Assembly (NCBI RefSeq): GCF_024809975.1
Contig: NZ_JANUDY010000003.1
Coordinates: forward strand, 1 to 64,000
DNA: 64,000 nt
From: Comamonas sp. BIGb0152
GTDB lineage: Bacteria; Pseudomonadota; Gammaproteobacteria; Burkholderiales; Burkholderiaceae_C
Direction of reading: 5' to 3'
Positions 35,306 to 45,193 of the stretch are shown here, piece by piece. A program made the translations under genes and the position numbers. The notes beneath the pieces were generated by a model. That model saw only the letters and a program-made list of their open reading frames with translations. It was not told where the DNA came from and searched no databases. Each line of letters starts with the position of its first letter. Within the stretch, counting starts at the first letter, position 1.

Positions 35306-35755
35306 TTAACTTTCCCGCAATTCTTTGAAGAAGATCAGCTCCAGGTCCCCCTGGTCGAGATTTTCCACGCTGCCGCTTCGCATAAAACCCGCGCGTGAAA
35401 AAAGGCTCTGCGCTGACGCATTCGAGGCATTGGTACTGGTGAACAGCTTTTGCGTGACGCAACGCTGCGTCAGCTCCATTAAAAGAGAAAGCGCAACCCC
35501 CTTACCCCGATGCTCGACAGCGACGCATACCAGGGATATAAAGCCGTGTCCAAAGAAGCTGTACTCCAACACTGCAAATCCCAGCGCCTGGCCGTCAACA
35601 AACGCAAGGATGCATGCCCCTTGCTGGACCATGTGCCTCAGCTCCAATCTTCGGCTCTCATGGGCCTTTGAATAAGGGTCACATTCGTAGAGTTGAGGCA
35701 GATCGGCTTCCACAGCTGGGCGAAACAAGATTTCTGGGGCGACGCGCATGTGCAA
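35306..35755 (-). CDS. GNAT-family acetyltransferase
   Basis: The protein is 149 aa (147 from the second ATG). Contains FRPAVEADLPQLYECDPYS, VCVAVEHRGKGVALSLLMEL with the RGKGVA acetyl-CoA motif, and NASNASAQSLFSRAGF. This is the third GNAT gene in the accessory block. The substrate is unknown. Confidence 0.82.
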   Translation of the reverse strand: MHMRVAPEILFRPAVEADLPQLYECDPYSKAHESRRLELRHMVQQGACILAFVDGQALGFAVLEYSFFGHGFISLVCVAVEHRGKGVALSLLMELTQRCVTQKLFTSTNASNASAQSLFSRAGFMRSGSVENLDQGDLELIFFKELRES

Positions 35756-35852
35756 TGGGTCTCTTTAAAGATATCCAGAGGATCATGCCTGGTACATGCG
35801 CTATGCGCCAGCCATTTGCTGATGCCCTGCTGTATGGGTCAGGCGTTGCTAG

Positions 35853-36009
35853 CCAGGCTCCGCAAACCCTCGCCCCATGGGATGGGCGCGGATCGCGATG
35901 CGCCGCAAGGCGTCTTTTGAAGGCGAGCTGTCGCTATTGCCGAGGAAGACAAGGCAGCGGATCGCACTAGCCCGCCTTCAGACCACGGCAGGGCGTTTTG
36001 CCCTGCCAT
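35853..36009. repeat. Full-length copy of the MITE-like dispersed repeat
   Basis: About 157 bp alignable along its length with 93-251: CGCAAACCCTCGCCCCATGG, CGCAAGGCGTCTTTTG, GAGGAAGACAAGGCAGCGG and TTCAGACCACGGCAGGGCG. Its termini are more diverged and I see no clear target duplication. It ends just past the stop side of the aldehyde dehydrogenase gene. Confidence 0.7.
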
Positions 36010-36015
36010 CCAACC

Positions 36016-37608
36016 TCAGCCAACCGCCCCCTGGCTTGGCTGCCCATCCACCAACCGCCACAGCCCCAGCGCATTGTCATTCTGCAAAGCTTCGGGGCGC
36101 AGCGCATCGGGCAGGTCCTGGTAGCAGACCGGGCGCAGAAAGCGGTCAATGGCACTGGCGCCGACGGAGGTGTACATGGCGTGGGAGGTGGCCGGGAAGG
36201 GGCCGCCATGGACCATGGCGTGGCTCACTTCCACGCCGGTGGGGAAGCCATTCACAAGGATGCGGCCGCACTTGCGCTCCAGCACCGGCAGCAGGGCGCG
36301 GGCGCTGTCGTGGTCGCCCTGCTCCAGGTGCAAGGTGGCGGTGAGCTGGCCTTCCAGGTGCTGGGCGACCTGCAGCAACTCTTCGGCGTTGCGGGCTTTG
36401 ACGACGATGGAGGCCGGGCCAAACATTTCCGACTGCAAGGCCTCGTTTGCCAACAAGGTCTGGGCGCTGGTCACATACAGCGCGGCCTGGGCGGCGTTGG
36501 CATGGTCTGCGGCCACGCCGGCGGCCAGCTCCTCCACGCCGTCAGCGGCTTGCACCTGGGCACGGCCGGCCTCATAGGCCTGGTGGATGCCGGCGGTCAG
36601 CATGGTTTGTGCGCCCTTGGCGCGGATGGCCACCGCTGCCGCGCTGATAAAGGTGTCGAGCGCGGGGCTGTCGATGGCCAGCACCAGGCCGGGGTTGGTG
36701 CAGAACTGCCCTGCCCCCATGGCCAGCGAATCGGCAAAGCCCTGGGCCAGGGCCTCAGGCCGCGCGGCCAAGGCATTGGGCAGCAGAAAGACGGGGTTGA
36801 TGCTGCTCATCTCGGCATAGACGGGGATGGGCTCGGCGCGGCTGTTGGCAAGGCGCAAGAGCGCCAGCCCGCCTTGGCGCGAGCCGGTAAAGCCGACGGC
36901 CTTGATCTCGGGGTGGGCCACCAGGGCCTCACCCAGCCCACGGCCCGCGCCCACCAACAGCGAGAAAACGCCTTCGGGCATGCCTTGGCGCTGCGCCGCC
37001 TTTTGTACCGCCCGCGCCACCATCTCCGAGGTGCCCAGATGCGCGCTGTGCGCCTTCACGATCACCGGCGCACCGGCAGCCAGTGCCGATGCAGTGTCGC
37101 CACCCGCCACCGAGAACGCCAGCGGAAAATTGCTGGCGCCAAACACTGCCACCGGGCCCAGCGGAATCTTGGCCAGGCGCAGATCGGCGCGGGGCAGCGG
37201 TTGGCGCTCGGGCTGGGCCGTGTCGATGGTGGCGCGCAAAAAATGGCCGTCACGCACGACCTGGGCAAACAAGCGCAGCTGGCCCACGGTGCGGCCGCGC
37301 TCGCCCGTCAGCCGGGCGATGGGCAGGCCGCTTTCTGCATGGGCGCGCTCGATCAGTGCATCGCCCAGCTGCAGGATTTCTTCGGCAATCGTTTCCAAAA
37401 AGGCGGCGCGCTGCGCCAATGGCAGATTGCGGTAAGGGTCAAAGGCGGCAGCGGCCAAGCTGGCCGCCAGCTCGACCTCGTCATGGCCCCCCAGGCCAAA
37501 TTCGGGCTCAGCGATGGGGGCGTTCAGCGTGGGGTTGAAGGCGCGTTGGCTGCCGCTGGTGCCGCGCACCGTGCGGTAGCCAATGACCATGTCTCCAGTG
37601 ATTTGCAT
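36016..37608 (-). CDS. Aldehyde dehydrogenase, 2-ketoglutaric-semialdehyde dehydrogenase type
   Basis: The protein is 530 aa. It is an NAD(P)+-dependent aldehyde dehydrogenase of the KGSADH subgroup: [29 protein letters not shown], catalytic Glu in [10 protein letters not shown] and Cys in [10 protein letters not shown]. These enzymes end sugar-acid and hydroxyproline routes by oxidising 2,5-dioxopentanoate. The start MQITGD has GAGGAAA upstream. It is co-directional with the MHS transporter and iron alcohol dehydrogenase genes. Confidence 0.87.
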   Translation of the reverse strand: MQITGDMVIGYRTVRGTSGSQRAFNPTLNAPIAEPEFGLGGHDEVELAASLAAAAFDPYRNLPLAQRAAFLETIAEEILQLGDALIERAHAESGLPIARLTGERGRTVGQLRLFAQVVRDGHFLRATIDTAQPERQPLPRADLRLAKIPLGPVAVFGASNFPLAFSVAGGDTASALAAGAPVIVKAHSAHLGTSEMVARAVQKAAQRQGMPEGVFSLLVGAGRGLGEALVAHPEIKAVGFTGSRQGGLALLRLANSRAEPIPVYAEMSSINPVFLLPNALAARPEALAQGFADSLAMGAGQFCTNPGLVLAIDSPALDTFISAAAVAIRAKGAQTMLTAGIHQAYEAGRAQVQAADGVEELAAGVAADHANAAQAALYVTSAQTLLANEALQSEMFGPASIVVKARNAEELLQVAQHLEGQLTATLHLEQGDHDSARALLPVLERKCGRILVNGFPTGVEVSHAMVHGGPFPATSHAMYTSVGASAIDRFLRPVCYQDLPDALRPEALQNDNALGLWRLVDGQPSQGAVG

Positions 37609-37727
37609 GGAGGGTTTCCTCAAGAAGTTGAATAGGGAAAAAGATGAAGGGGATGCGCGAAGGTCGCCAAGAATGACAAGACCACCGCAGGCAAGCAGCG
37701 CTGCGGCAGGTCCGGCCTTTCAGGCCA

Positions 37728-39059
37728 TCACTCGTCCAGCGGCTGGCCGCTGCGGTCGCGGGCCACACCCACGGCGACGATGGACACCAGCGCACAGAGC
37801 ACCAGGAAGATCACAACCGGCACATAGCTGCCGCTGTAGTAGGCGATCAGCGCGGTGGCGATGAGGGGCATGGGGCCGCCCACCAGGGCCGCACCAATCT
37901 GGTAGCCCAGGGACATGCCGGTATAGCGGATGTCCGGCGGGAAGGCTTCGGCCAGCAAGGTGCCGATCATGGCGCCATAGCTGGACCAGATGATGCCCAG
38001 GCCCACGCCCACGGCCAGCGACGCCGCCCAGACGGATTTCTGATCCAGCAGCCAGAAGTAAGGGAAGATCCAGAGCATGAAGGCGATGCTGCCGCCGATG
38101 AAGACCTTTTTACGGCCGATCTTGTCCGAGAGGTGGCCGAAGTACAGCATGCAGGGGAAGGCAATCAGCGCGCAGACCAGCACAATATTGAGAATCGTCG
38201 AGCGGGCAAAACCGTGGTCCATCATGTACGAGATGGTGAAAGTGGCGTAGAGGAAGAAGGTCGAGGTCTCCACCACCTTGGCGCCGATGGCGATCAGCAC
38301 TTGGCGCCAGTGGAACTGCAGGGTCTGCTTGATCGGAATGGGCGCGCTGCTGCGGCTGGCCTGTATTTTCTTGAACGAGGGCGTCTCGCCCACCGCATTG
38401 CGGATCCACATGCCCACCATCACCAGCACGATGGAGCCAACAAACGGAATGCGCCAGCCCCAGGACAGGAAGGCCTCTTCGCTCATGCCCGCACTCAACA
38501 GCGAGGTGATGATATTGCCCAGTGCCAGGCCCAGCACCGCGCCGGTCTGCGGCACGGCACCATAGAAGCCGCGTTTTTTGCGGGGCGAGTATTCCACCGC
38601 CAGCAGCACACCGCCGCCCCACTCGCCGCCCAGCGCCAGGCCCTGCATCAAACGCAGAATGGTTAGCAGGATCGGCGCGAGTATCCCAATCTGCGCATAG
38701 TTGGGCAGCAAGCCCATCAGCACGGTCGACAGGCCCATCATCGACAAGGTCATCGCCAAGGTCTTTTTGCGGCCAATGCGGTCACCGATATGCGAGAAGA
38801 TCACGCCGCCAATCGGGCGGATCAAAAACGCCAGTGCAAACGTGGCCAGCGCCAGCATCTGGCTGACCAAGGCGTTGTCACTGGGAAAGAACTGCTTGGC
38901 AAATATGATGGACGACATGGTTCCGTAGAGGAAATAGTCGTACCACTCGATGGTGCTGCCCACCGCGCTGCCAATCAGCGCACGCCGGCGTTCGGCATCG
39001 GGCACCATGGTTTCCTTGTCGGCCACCGTGGCCGTGTGATTCAGAGAACTGCTACTCAT
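37728..39059 (-). CDS. MFS transporter, metabolite:H+ symporter (MHS) family
   Basis: The protein is 443 aa with about 12 membrane segments. Family marks are STIEWYDYFLYG in helix 1, GDRIGRKKTL in the 2-3 loop and LRLMQGLALGGEWGGGVLL. MHS carriers take up dicarboxylates, alpha-ketoglutarate or betaines. AGGTGGAGAC precedes the ATG at 39059. The substrate is probably the compound catabolised by the flanking dehydrogenases. Confidence 0.88.
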   Translation of the reverse strand: MSSSSLNHTATVADKETMVPDAERRRALIGSAVGSTIEWYDYFLYGTMSSIIFAKQFFPSDNALVSQMLALATFALAFLIRPIGGVIFSHIGDRIGRKKTLAMTLSMMGLSTVLMGLLPNYAQIGILAPILLTILRLMQGLALGGEWGGGVLLAVEYSPRKKRGFYGAVPQTGAVLGLALGNIITSLLSAGMSEEAFLSWGWRIPFVGSIVLVMVGMWIRNAVGETPSFKKIQASRSSAPIPIKQTLQFHWRQVLIAIGAKVVETSTFFLYATFTISYMMDHGFARSTILNIVLVCALIAFPCMLYFGHLSDKIGRKKVFIGGSIAFMLWIFPYFWLLDQKSVWAASLAVGVGLGIIWSSYGAMIGTLLAEAFPPDIRYTGMSLGYQIGAALVGGPMPLIATALIAYYSGSYVPVVIFLVLCALVSIVAVGVARDRSGQPLDE

Positions 39060-39171
39060 GTCTCCACCTTTTGCTTGTTGATTTGTAAATGTCTTCTTGC
39101 GCGCAAGCCTCCGGCCTGCCGTCCATCGCGGCGGCGGTCCGGGGCTGCGTCTTTTGATGAGGGATGCCGGT

Positions 39172-40308
39172 TTACATCGACTGGCGCAGCATCTCGACAT
39201 AGTCGTCGGCGCTGGCCTCACGCGGGTTGGTGCGGTGGCTGTGGTCGGCCAACGCACCTTGCACAATGCGGTCAAACAGGTCTTCGCCCACGCCCAACTC
39301 GGCCAGGCCGGTGGGCAGCTGCAGTGCGCGGGATTTGGTGACCAGGGCTTCTTCGACCGACATGCCATCGGCCAGGCCCATGGCCTGCGCCAGGCGCGCA
39401 ATCTTGTCCTCGCGCACCACAGACTCGGCCCCCCGGTTGAAGCGGATCACGGCCGGCAGCAGGATGGCGTTGAGGGTGCCGTGGTGCAGCTTGGGGTTGA
39501 TGCCGCCCAGTGCGTGGCTGAGGCTGTGTACGCAGCCCAGGCCCTTTTGGAAAGCCAGCGCGCCTTGCAGCGAGGCACTCATCATGTTGGTACGCGCCTC
39601 CACGTCGGCAGGATCCCGGAAAGCCACTTCGATATGGCGCCAGGCGCGCCACAGGCCATCGAGCGCAATGCCGTCGGCCGGGGGGTTGAAGGCGGGCGCC
39701 AGAAAGGTCTCGATGCAGTGGGCAATCGCATCCATGCCGGTGGCGGCCGTCAGGCCCGCAGGCAGGCCCAGGGTCAGGTTGGGGTCGCAGATGGCAACCT
39801 TGGGAATCACATGGGGCGAGAGGATGCCGACCTTGCGCCCGTCGTCCAGGATGATGATGGCGCCGCGCCCTACTTCGCTGCCGGTGCCCGCCGTGGTGGG
39901 CACCGCAATGATGGGCAAGGTGGCGGCGGTGATCTTGAGCGCGCCGCCCTCGATCAGCGCAAACTGGCGCAGCGGGCCTGTATGGCGGGCCGATACCGCC
40001 ACCGCCTTGGCCAGGTCAATCGACGAGCCGCCGCCCACGGCGATGATGCCGTCGCAGGCACTGCTGTTCAGCGCCTCGACACCAGCACGCACCGCCGTCT
40101 CCGACGGGTTGGGCGGCGTGCCGTTGAACAGGCCAAACCGGGCAGCACCCAGCGCCTGTTGGACCTGGTCGATGATGCCTGCGGCCTCCACCCCCTTGTC
40201 GGTCACGATCAAAGGATTGGTAATACCCAGCGTCTCGCACACTTGCTTCAGTTCCGCCAGCACACCGGCGCCAAAGCGCACTTCAGTCACATAGTTGATC
40301 AGAGCCAT
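39172..40308 (-). CDS. Iron-containing alcohol dehydrogenase
   Basis: The protein is 378 aa and belongs to the group III Fe-ADH/maleylacetate reductase superfamily. The NAD-binding segment is GGGSSIDLAKA. PTTAGTGSEVG and the metal-ligand histidines in MDAIAHCIE and HSLSHALGGINPKLHHG are present. The substrate is unknown. Promoter-proximal gene of the three-gene cluster, divergent from a LysR gene. Confidence 0.88.
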   Translation of the reverse strand: MALINYVTEVRFGAGVLAELKQVCETLGITNPLIVTDKGVEAAGIIDQVQQALGAARFGLFNGTPPNPSETAVRAGVEALNSSACDGIIAVGGGSSIDLAKAVAVSARHTGPLRQFALIEGGALKITAATLPIIAVPTTAGTGSEVGRGAIIILDDGRKVGILSPHVIPKVAICDPNLTLGLPAGLTAATGMDAIAHCIETFLAPAFNPPADGIALDGLWRAWRHIEVAFRDPADVEARTNMMSASLQGALAFQKGLGCVHSLSHALGGINPKLHHGTLNAILLPAVIRFNRGAESVVREDKIARLAQAMGLADGMSVEEALVTKSRALQLPTGLAELGVGEDLFDRIVQGALADHSHRTNPREASADDYVEMLRQSM

Positions 40309-40320
40309 AACGTTTTACCA

Positions 40321-40404
40321 GTTATATCCATTGCTATCAGAAGGCCCGAAGTCTAGGCAGCGCAGCCCATTCGGTACACTGACGGCTTCCCATACCGATA
40401 TAAC
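40321..40404. promoter_or_regulatory. Divergent promoter region with GTTATAT/ATATAAC half-sites
   Basis: GTTATAT at 40321-40327 and ATATAAC at 40398-40404 are inverse copies placed near the two divergent starts (40308 and 40413). They may be regulator half-sites or promoter elements. This is suggestive only. Confidence 0.25.
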
Positions 40405-40412
40405 TTTTATTC

Positions 40413-41342
40413 ATGGCCAGCGGCATACCCAGCCTCAATTCCGTCATGTCGCGCCTGCATGCCAAGCAGCTGCGCCTGCTCATCGCCATCGAGGAAAGCG
40501 GCTCCCTGCTTGGCGCTGCGGACAAAGTCGGCCTCACGCAGCCGGGGGCCAGCAAGGCGCTGCGGGAGCTGGAGTCGACCTTGCAGGTCGACCTGTTCGA
40601 GCGCACAAACCGAGGGTTAATCCCGACGGAGGCCGGGCACTGTGCACTGCGCTTTGCCCGCCTGATCCAGTCGGACATCAACCACCTGCGCTTTGAGCTC
40701 GATGCCATCGCCAGTGGCGTGGGCGGCCACCTGGCCATTGGCACCATCATGGGCGCGGTGCCGCTGCTGTCCGATGCGCTGTCGAACGTGCTAGCACGCC
40801 AACCACATATGTCGGTGGAGATCATCGAGGACACCAGCGAGACCTTACTGGGCATGATCGAGCGCGGCCAGATCCATGCGGCCATCTGCCGCTCGTCCGT
40901 CAGCCGCACGCCCGAAGTCTATGAGTCGCTGTTCATCAAGCAGGAGTCGCTGTCGGTGATCGCCAGCGTGCGCCACCCTGCGATGGGCGCCAAGGCCGTG
41001 CAGCTGCAAGACTTGCAGGACAGCCGCTGGCTGGTGTACCGCGCCCGCATGCCCATGCGCCGATTGCTGGAGCGCGAGTTCCACGAAGCGGGGCTGCACT
41101 TCCCCTCGCACCTGATCGAAACCACCTCGGCCTTGGCCACCGTCACCATGCTCGGCCGCAACAACGACCTGGTGGCGCTTGTCTCCGACGACATTGCGAA
41201 CTATTTCTCGCGCAATGGCCTGGTCGGCGTCATCGACCTCACCCTTCAATCCCGCAGCGAGCCCTATGAGCTGGTGCTGCGCAAGGGAGCGCCCAAAAGC
41301 GCAGCGCTGGGGCTGCTGGTGGAGGCGCTGTGCGGCGAATAA
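40413..41342 (+). CDS. LysR-type regulator
   Basis: The protein is 309 aa. Its HTH (LLIAIEESGSLLGAADKVG and LTQPGASKALRELE) resembles the GbpR-like subgroup of LysR proteins, followed by an effector domain. It is divergent from the iron alcohol dehydrogenase gene, so it likely controls that cluster. The effector is unknown. Confidence 0.87.
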   Translation: MASGIPSLNSVMSRLHAKQLRLLIAIEESGSLLGAADKVGLTQPGASKALRELESTLQVDLFERTNRGLIPTEAGHCALRFARLIQSDINHLRFELDAIASGVGGHLAIGTIMGAVPLLSDALSNVLARQPHMSVEIIEDTSETLLGMIERGQIHAAICRSSVSRTPEVYESLFIKQESLSVIASVRHPAMGAKAVQLQDLQDSRWLVYRARMPMRRLLEREFHEAGLHFPSHLIETTSALATVTMLGRNNDLVALVSDDIANYFSRNGLVGVIDLTLQSRSEPYELVLRKGAPKSAALGLLVEALCGE

Positions 41343-41596
41343 GGCGTCAGGAGAAAAAGACCGATGGATAGCGGCGCTTGTAGTTGGGTACCTGCCGCTT
41401 CAGCTGCATTATCGTAAGTCAATGTAATAAAAATACTGCTAGGATTGGGCATGGCGCCTCTGTTTTTCAGGGCAAATTTCTCTCTTATTCAAAGAAGCTT
41501 TCGTGCATCCCAAAGGTCTGGCCCAGGCAAAGATGCCTCACATTGCTGCGCGTTAAGAATTCAAATGAATAATCACCAGCAAAAAATAAATAGCAC

Positions 41597-42604
41597 ATGA
41601 AAACCAAGCAGATTGCGATCGCAGCGGCCAGCCTTGTCCTGCTGGGGGGATGCACGCCTTATGCCCACCATGGACGCATGTCCCAGCAAGAGCAGCTGAA
41701 GATCCACCAGGATGTGGAGACCTCACGCCGCGAAGTCGCCCGGGATTTTGAGAAATATGCAGCCGTTTGCCTTGCAGAATTTCCCGCTGCCACCGACGCC
41801 AAAAACGATGGCAACCAACATATGTCCGACCATTGGGCGGTCAATGTCGCGATGGTCTCTGATGGCGATCCGCTGGTGTGCTCGGTCAACCAAGACAACC
41901 TGACCGTAGAGCGCATTCACAGTGGATCGCGCACGATGGCGCTGAGCGAATACCGGGCTTACCTCAATGGCGAATTGGCGCCCAGCGTCTACCAGTCGCA
42001 AGATCTCTCGCTGGGAACTGCGGACAAATATCTTTTGGCGCCACGCCCCACCCTGCAGCTGTCGCGATTGGTATGGGATGACTTGGCTGCCTCAGAGCGG
42101 CAATTGCTGGAAGCGAACTACAGCGTCGACTACTTTGCAGCGGCAGAGTTCGGCACCATCGTGGATGTGCAGGGTGTGGATGAATCAACCCCAGGCACGA
42201 ACGCGGGCGCGGCCATCGGCGGTGCCGTGGCCAGCGCCGCCTACATTGATCGCGCCATTCGCGGTGGACACAGCTATTCCGTCGGGGTCAATCTGGCAGT
42301 CGGGATACTGGGAGCCGTGCTCGGCTCACTGGCGGATAAGCCCGCTACCACGCAATACCAGTTTCGCTACACCATCAAAAAAGGCGATGGCGAGCTGGAC
42401 TATATCCACCAAGTCCAGGAGTCGGCCTTCCGCAGCTCCCCGGGCACCTGCGTGCTGTTGCCCACACTGCAAGCAGCCACCCAGCAGCTTTGCGAGCAGA
42501 CGACGGACAGCCTAAGGAAACGCCAGTTGGCCAAGCTGCAAGCTGCGGCAGCTACAACTACAGCCGCGCCCGCGCCAGTTGCACCCACGGCCCAAACAGA
42601 CTGA
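41597..42604 (+). CDS. Putative lipoprotein with glycine-rich membrane-like segments
   Basis: The protein is 335 aa. The signal peptide ends in the lipobox LLGGC, so Cys19 should be lipidated. Two glycine/alanine-rich segments (NAGAAIGGAVASAAYI and VGVNLAVGILGAVLGSLA) resemble glycine-zipper regions. The C-terminus is Ala/Thr/Pro-rich. No enzyme domain is seen. It stands alone, with a 254-bp AT-richer upstream region holding no other gene. The family is unknown. Confidence 0.7.
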   Translation: MKTKQIAIAAASLVLLGGCTPYAHHGRMSQQEQLKIHQDVETSRREVARDFEKYAAVCLAEFPAATDAKNDGNQHMSDHWAVNVAMVSDGDPLVCSVNQDNLTVERIHSGSRTMALSEYRAYLNGELAPSVYQSQDLSLGTADKYLLAPRPTLQLSRLVWDDLAASERQLLEANYSVDYFAAAEFGTIVDVQGVDESTPGTNAGAAIGGAVASAAYIDRAIRGGHSYSVGVNLAVGILGAVLGSLADKPATTQYQFRYTIKKGDGELDYIHQVQESAFRSSPGTCVLLPTLQAATQQLCEQTTDSLRKRQLAKLQAAAATTTAAPAPVAPTAQTD

Positions 42605-42774
42605 AGGCGGTTTACCGATCGCGTAGCGCCGCCTGCGGGCCAACCAAAGCCTGCCAACCGCAGCCCTTACGGGAGTTCGCCGGCGAACTTTGGCTGCAGC
42701 GCGTGCCCCCTCGTCTTACAGACGGGTGATCAGCGATTGGGGAAGATGGCGACCCACCACAACTGGGGAACCGC

Positions 42775-43564
42775 ATGGACACCACCAACAACAATACAGC
42801 GGCCGATCCGACACCTCCGTCGCCGCATCTCATCCCGCCACAAAGCGGCACCCTTCACCTACTACTTGTTGCTGGCCTACATGCCCAGCTACCTGTCGCA
42901 CAACCTGCGCTATTCCGAAGACCATGGCGTGCTGATCATCATTGCGATGATGATCGGCATGCTCTTTGTACAGCCCCTCATCGGCCTGGCCAGCGACCGC
43001 TTTGGCCGCAGACCCTTTGTCATCGTGGGCTACATCGGCTTGCTGGTGCTGGCGATTCCGGCCTTTACGCTGATCATCAGCGGCAAGATCGGGTTGATCT
43101 TTGTCGGGCTGTTCATGCTGGCCATTGTGCTGAACTGCTTTACCGGTGTGATGGCCTCGACCTTGCCCGCCATGTTCCCCACCCGCATCCGCTACAGCGC
43201 GCTGGCCGCATCGTTCAACATTGCCATCATCGTGGCCGGCCTCACACCCACCATCGCAGCGGCCTTGGTGGATACCACCGGCAGCCTGTACCTTCCTGCC
43301 TACTACCTGATGGCGGTGGCGGTGGCGGTGGTGGGCATCGTCACTGGCATCTTCATGAAGGAAACCGCCAACCTCCCCCTGCGCGGCGCCACGCCATCGG
43401 CCTCCAGCAAGCAGGAGGCCAAAGAGCTGCTGATCCAGACGCTGGACGACATTGAGCAAAGCGTGGAAGACATTGATGCTGACATCGCCAAGCTGCTGGA
43501 ACAGATTGCGGCATTGGAGTTGCGCAAGCAGAGGTACGTTGATTTGCATCCGCGGCTGGATTGA
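42775..43564 (+). pseudogene. ProP-type osmosensory transporter remnant
   Basis: A good ATG at 42775 starts MDTTNNNTAADPTPP, a plausible native N-terminus, but at about 42840 the reading shifts to another frame that enters directly at FTYYLLLAYMPSYLSHNL, a mid-protein helix. From there the sequence follows the C-terminal half of an MHS carrier and ends in the ProP-like coiled coil (TLDDIEQSVEDIDADIAKLL). About half the protein appears deleted. An alternative start at 42737 gives an open frame, but its first residues do not look native. Confidence 0.75.
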
Positions 43565-43599
43565 CTGCGCGCATTTAGCGGGACACCAACATCACAAAC

Positions 43600-43640
43600 C
43601 AAAGCCCTGCCAATTGCCATTTGCAGGGCTTTGTTTCTAA
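43600..43640 (+). terminator. Rho-independent terminator after the ProP remnant
   Basis: AAAGCCCTGC (43601-43610) and GCAGGGCTTT (43623-43632) form a perfect 10-bp stem with a 12-nt loop, followed by GTTTCT. Confidence 0.75.
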
Positions 43641-43677
43641 AGCGCCAAGCGTCTGGTCATCAATAAGGCCCAGACGA

Positions 43678-43712
43678 AGAAAAACCCCTGAATGCGAACA
43701 CTCAGGGGTTTG
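43678..43712 (-). terminator. Rho-independent terminator after tRNA-Ser
   Basis: AAACCCCTGA and TCAGGGGTTT pair perfectly. On the minus strand the stem is followed by TTTTTCTTC, and it lies 6 bp past the tRNA 3' end. Confidence 0.8.
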
Positions 43713-43717
43713 ATTCT

Positions 43718-43810
43718 TGGCGGAAACGGAGGGATTCGAACCCTCGATGAGGCTCTACACCCCATACTCCCTTAGCAGGGGAGCACCTTCGGCCACTCGG
43801 TCACGTTTCC
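43718..43810 (-). tRNA. serX: tRNA-Ser(GCT)
   Basis: On the minus strand the acceptor GGAAACG pairs with CGTTTCC. The D-arm has GACCGAGTGGCCGAAGG. The anticodon loop is CTGCTAA with anticodon GCT, reading AGC/AGU. A long variable arm typical of serine tRNAs and the T-loop GGTTCGAATCC follow. CCA is encoded. The length is 93 nt including CCA. Confidence 0.95.
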
Positions 43811-43835
43811 AATAAAGCTATTCTAACCTGAAAAT

Positions 43836-45116
43836 TTAGGCCGATTTGGAAACTTCTGCAGAATCCAGACCAAAAGCGGTGTGCAGTGCGCGCACGGCCA
43901 GCTCCAGGTACTTCTCGTCGATGACGACGGAGGTCTTGATCTCGGAGGTCGAGATCATCTGGATGTTGATACCCTCTTCGGCCAGCGCGCGGAACATGGT
44001 CGATGCCACGCCCACATGGCTGCGCATGCCGATACCGACGATGCTCACCTTGCAGATGTTGGGATTGCCAATGACTTCGTCTGCGCCGAGCTTGGGCAGG
44101 ACTTCTTCGCGCAGCAGCTCCACGGTGCGGTTGAAGTCAGCCTGGTTGACGGTGAAGCTGAAGTCCGTCTTGCCGTCCTTGCCGATGTTCTGCAGGATCA
44201 CGTCCACATCGATGTTGGCATCAGCCACCGGGCCCAGGATCTGGTAGGCAATACCAGGGGTGTCAGGCACGCCACGGACAGAGATTTTGGCTTCGCTGCG
44301 GTTGAAAGCGATGCCCGATACGAGGGCCTTTTCCATCTTTTCGTCTTCCTCAAATGTGATCAGAGTGCCCGACTTGGCCTCTTCATCCAATGCAATATCC
44401 CAGGGCGTGAAGCTCGACAGCACACGCATTGGCACTTTGTACTTACCGGCGAATTCCACCGAGCGAATCTGCAACACCTTGGAGCCCAGGCTCGCCATCT
44501 CCAGCATTTCTTCAAAGCTGACGGTCTTGAGGCGCTGCGCGGCCGACACAACACGCGGGTCGGTGGTGTAAACACCATCGACGTCGGTGTAGATCAGGCA
44601 TTCAGCAGCCTTGAGGGCAGCGGCCACGGCGACAGCCGAGGTGTCCGAACCCCCACGACCCAGGGTCGTGATGTTGCCGTGTGGGTCAATGCCCTGGAAG
44701 CCTGTGACGATGACTACCCGGCCGGCGTCCAGATCGGTCCGCACGCGCTGGTCGTCAATCGACTCAATGCGCGCCTTGGTGTAGCTGTCATCGGTGCGCA
44801 CCGGCACTTGCCAGCCGGTGTAGCTCACCGAGGGCACGCCTTCGGCCTGCAGCGCAATGGCCAGCAAGGCCGACGAGGCCTGCTCGCCAGTGGCGGCCAG
44901 CATGTCCAGCTCACGGTAATAGGATTTGTCCGCGCGGCTGGGTGCCAGCTCACTGGCCAGGCCCAACAGACGGTTGGTTTCGCCACTCATGGCGCTGGGC
45001 ACCACCACCATCTGGTGGCCAGCCCTTGCCCACTTGGCGACGCGTTTGGCGACATTGCGGATGCGCTCGGAGGAGCCCATCGACGTGCCGCCGTACTTAT
45101 GAACGATCAGTGCCAT
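43836..45116 (-). CDS. lysC: Aspartate kinase
   Basis: The protein is 426 aa. It phosphorylates aspartate at the head of the lysine, threonine and methionine pathway. The kinase motif is KYGGTSMGSSERI. SYTGWQVPVRTD, GRGGSDTSAVAVAAAL and two C-terminal ACT domains (SVRGVPDTPGIAYQIL, VSIVGIGMRSHVGVASTMF) are present, so feedback control by amino acids is expected. It lies immediately upstream of tRNA-Ser on the same strand. Confidence 0.95.
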   Translation of the reverse strand: MALIVHKYGGTSMGSSERIRNVAKRVAKWARAGHQMVVVPSAMSGETNRLLGLASELAPSRADKSYYRELDMLAATGEQASSALLAIALQAEGVPSVSYTGWQVPVRTDDSYTKARIESIDDQRVRTDLDAGRVVIVTGFQGIDPHGNITTLGRGGSDTSAVAVAAALKAAECLIYTDVDGVYTTDPRVVSAAQRLKTVSFEEMLEMASLGSKVLQIRSVEFAGKYKVPMRVLSSFTPWDIALDEEAKSGTLITFEEDEKMEKALVSGIAFNRSEAKISVRGVPDTPGIAYQILGPVADANIDVDVILQNIGKDGKTDFSFTVNQADFNRTVELLREEVLPKLGADEVIGNPNICKVSIVGIGMRSHVGVASTMFRALAEEGINIQMISTSEIKTSVVIDEKYLELAVRALHTAFGLDSAEVSKSA

Positions 45117-45193
45117 TGAATATCACGATGACGAAACACGAAGCTCGGCGTTGATGCAAAGTGTTTTGGCACGCCGTCGGATTCGTACATTAG

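Noticed and set aside
36016..37635. Plus-strand 545-codon frame opposite the aldehyde dehydrogenase
   Set aside because: It is a shadow of the KGSADH-type gene, whose catalytic Cys and Glu motifs lie on the minus strand.
42737..43564. Intact 275-aa MFS transporter
   Set aside because: The first about 35 residues are not membrane-protein-like and the N-terminal half of the carrier is absent, so it was called a ProP remnant.
45117..45193. Riboswitch in front of lysC
   Set aside because: The gap upstream of the lysC start is short and I found no lysine-riboswitch-like helices; ACT domains suffice for feedback.
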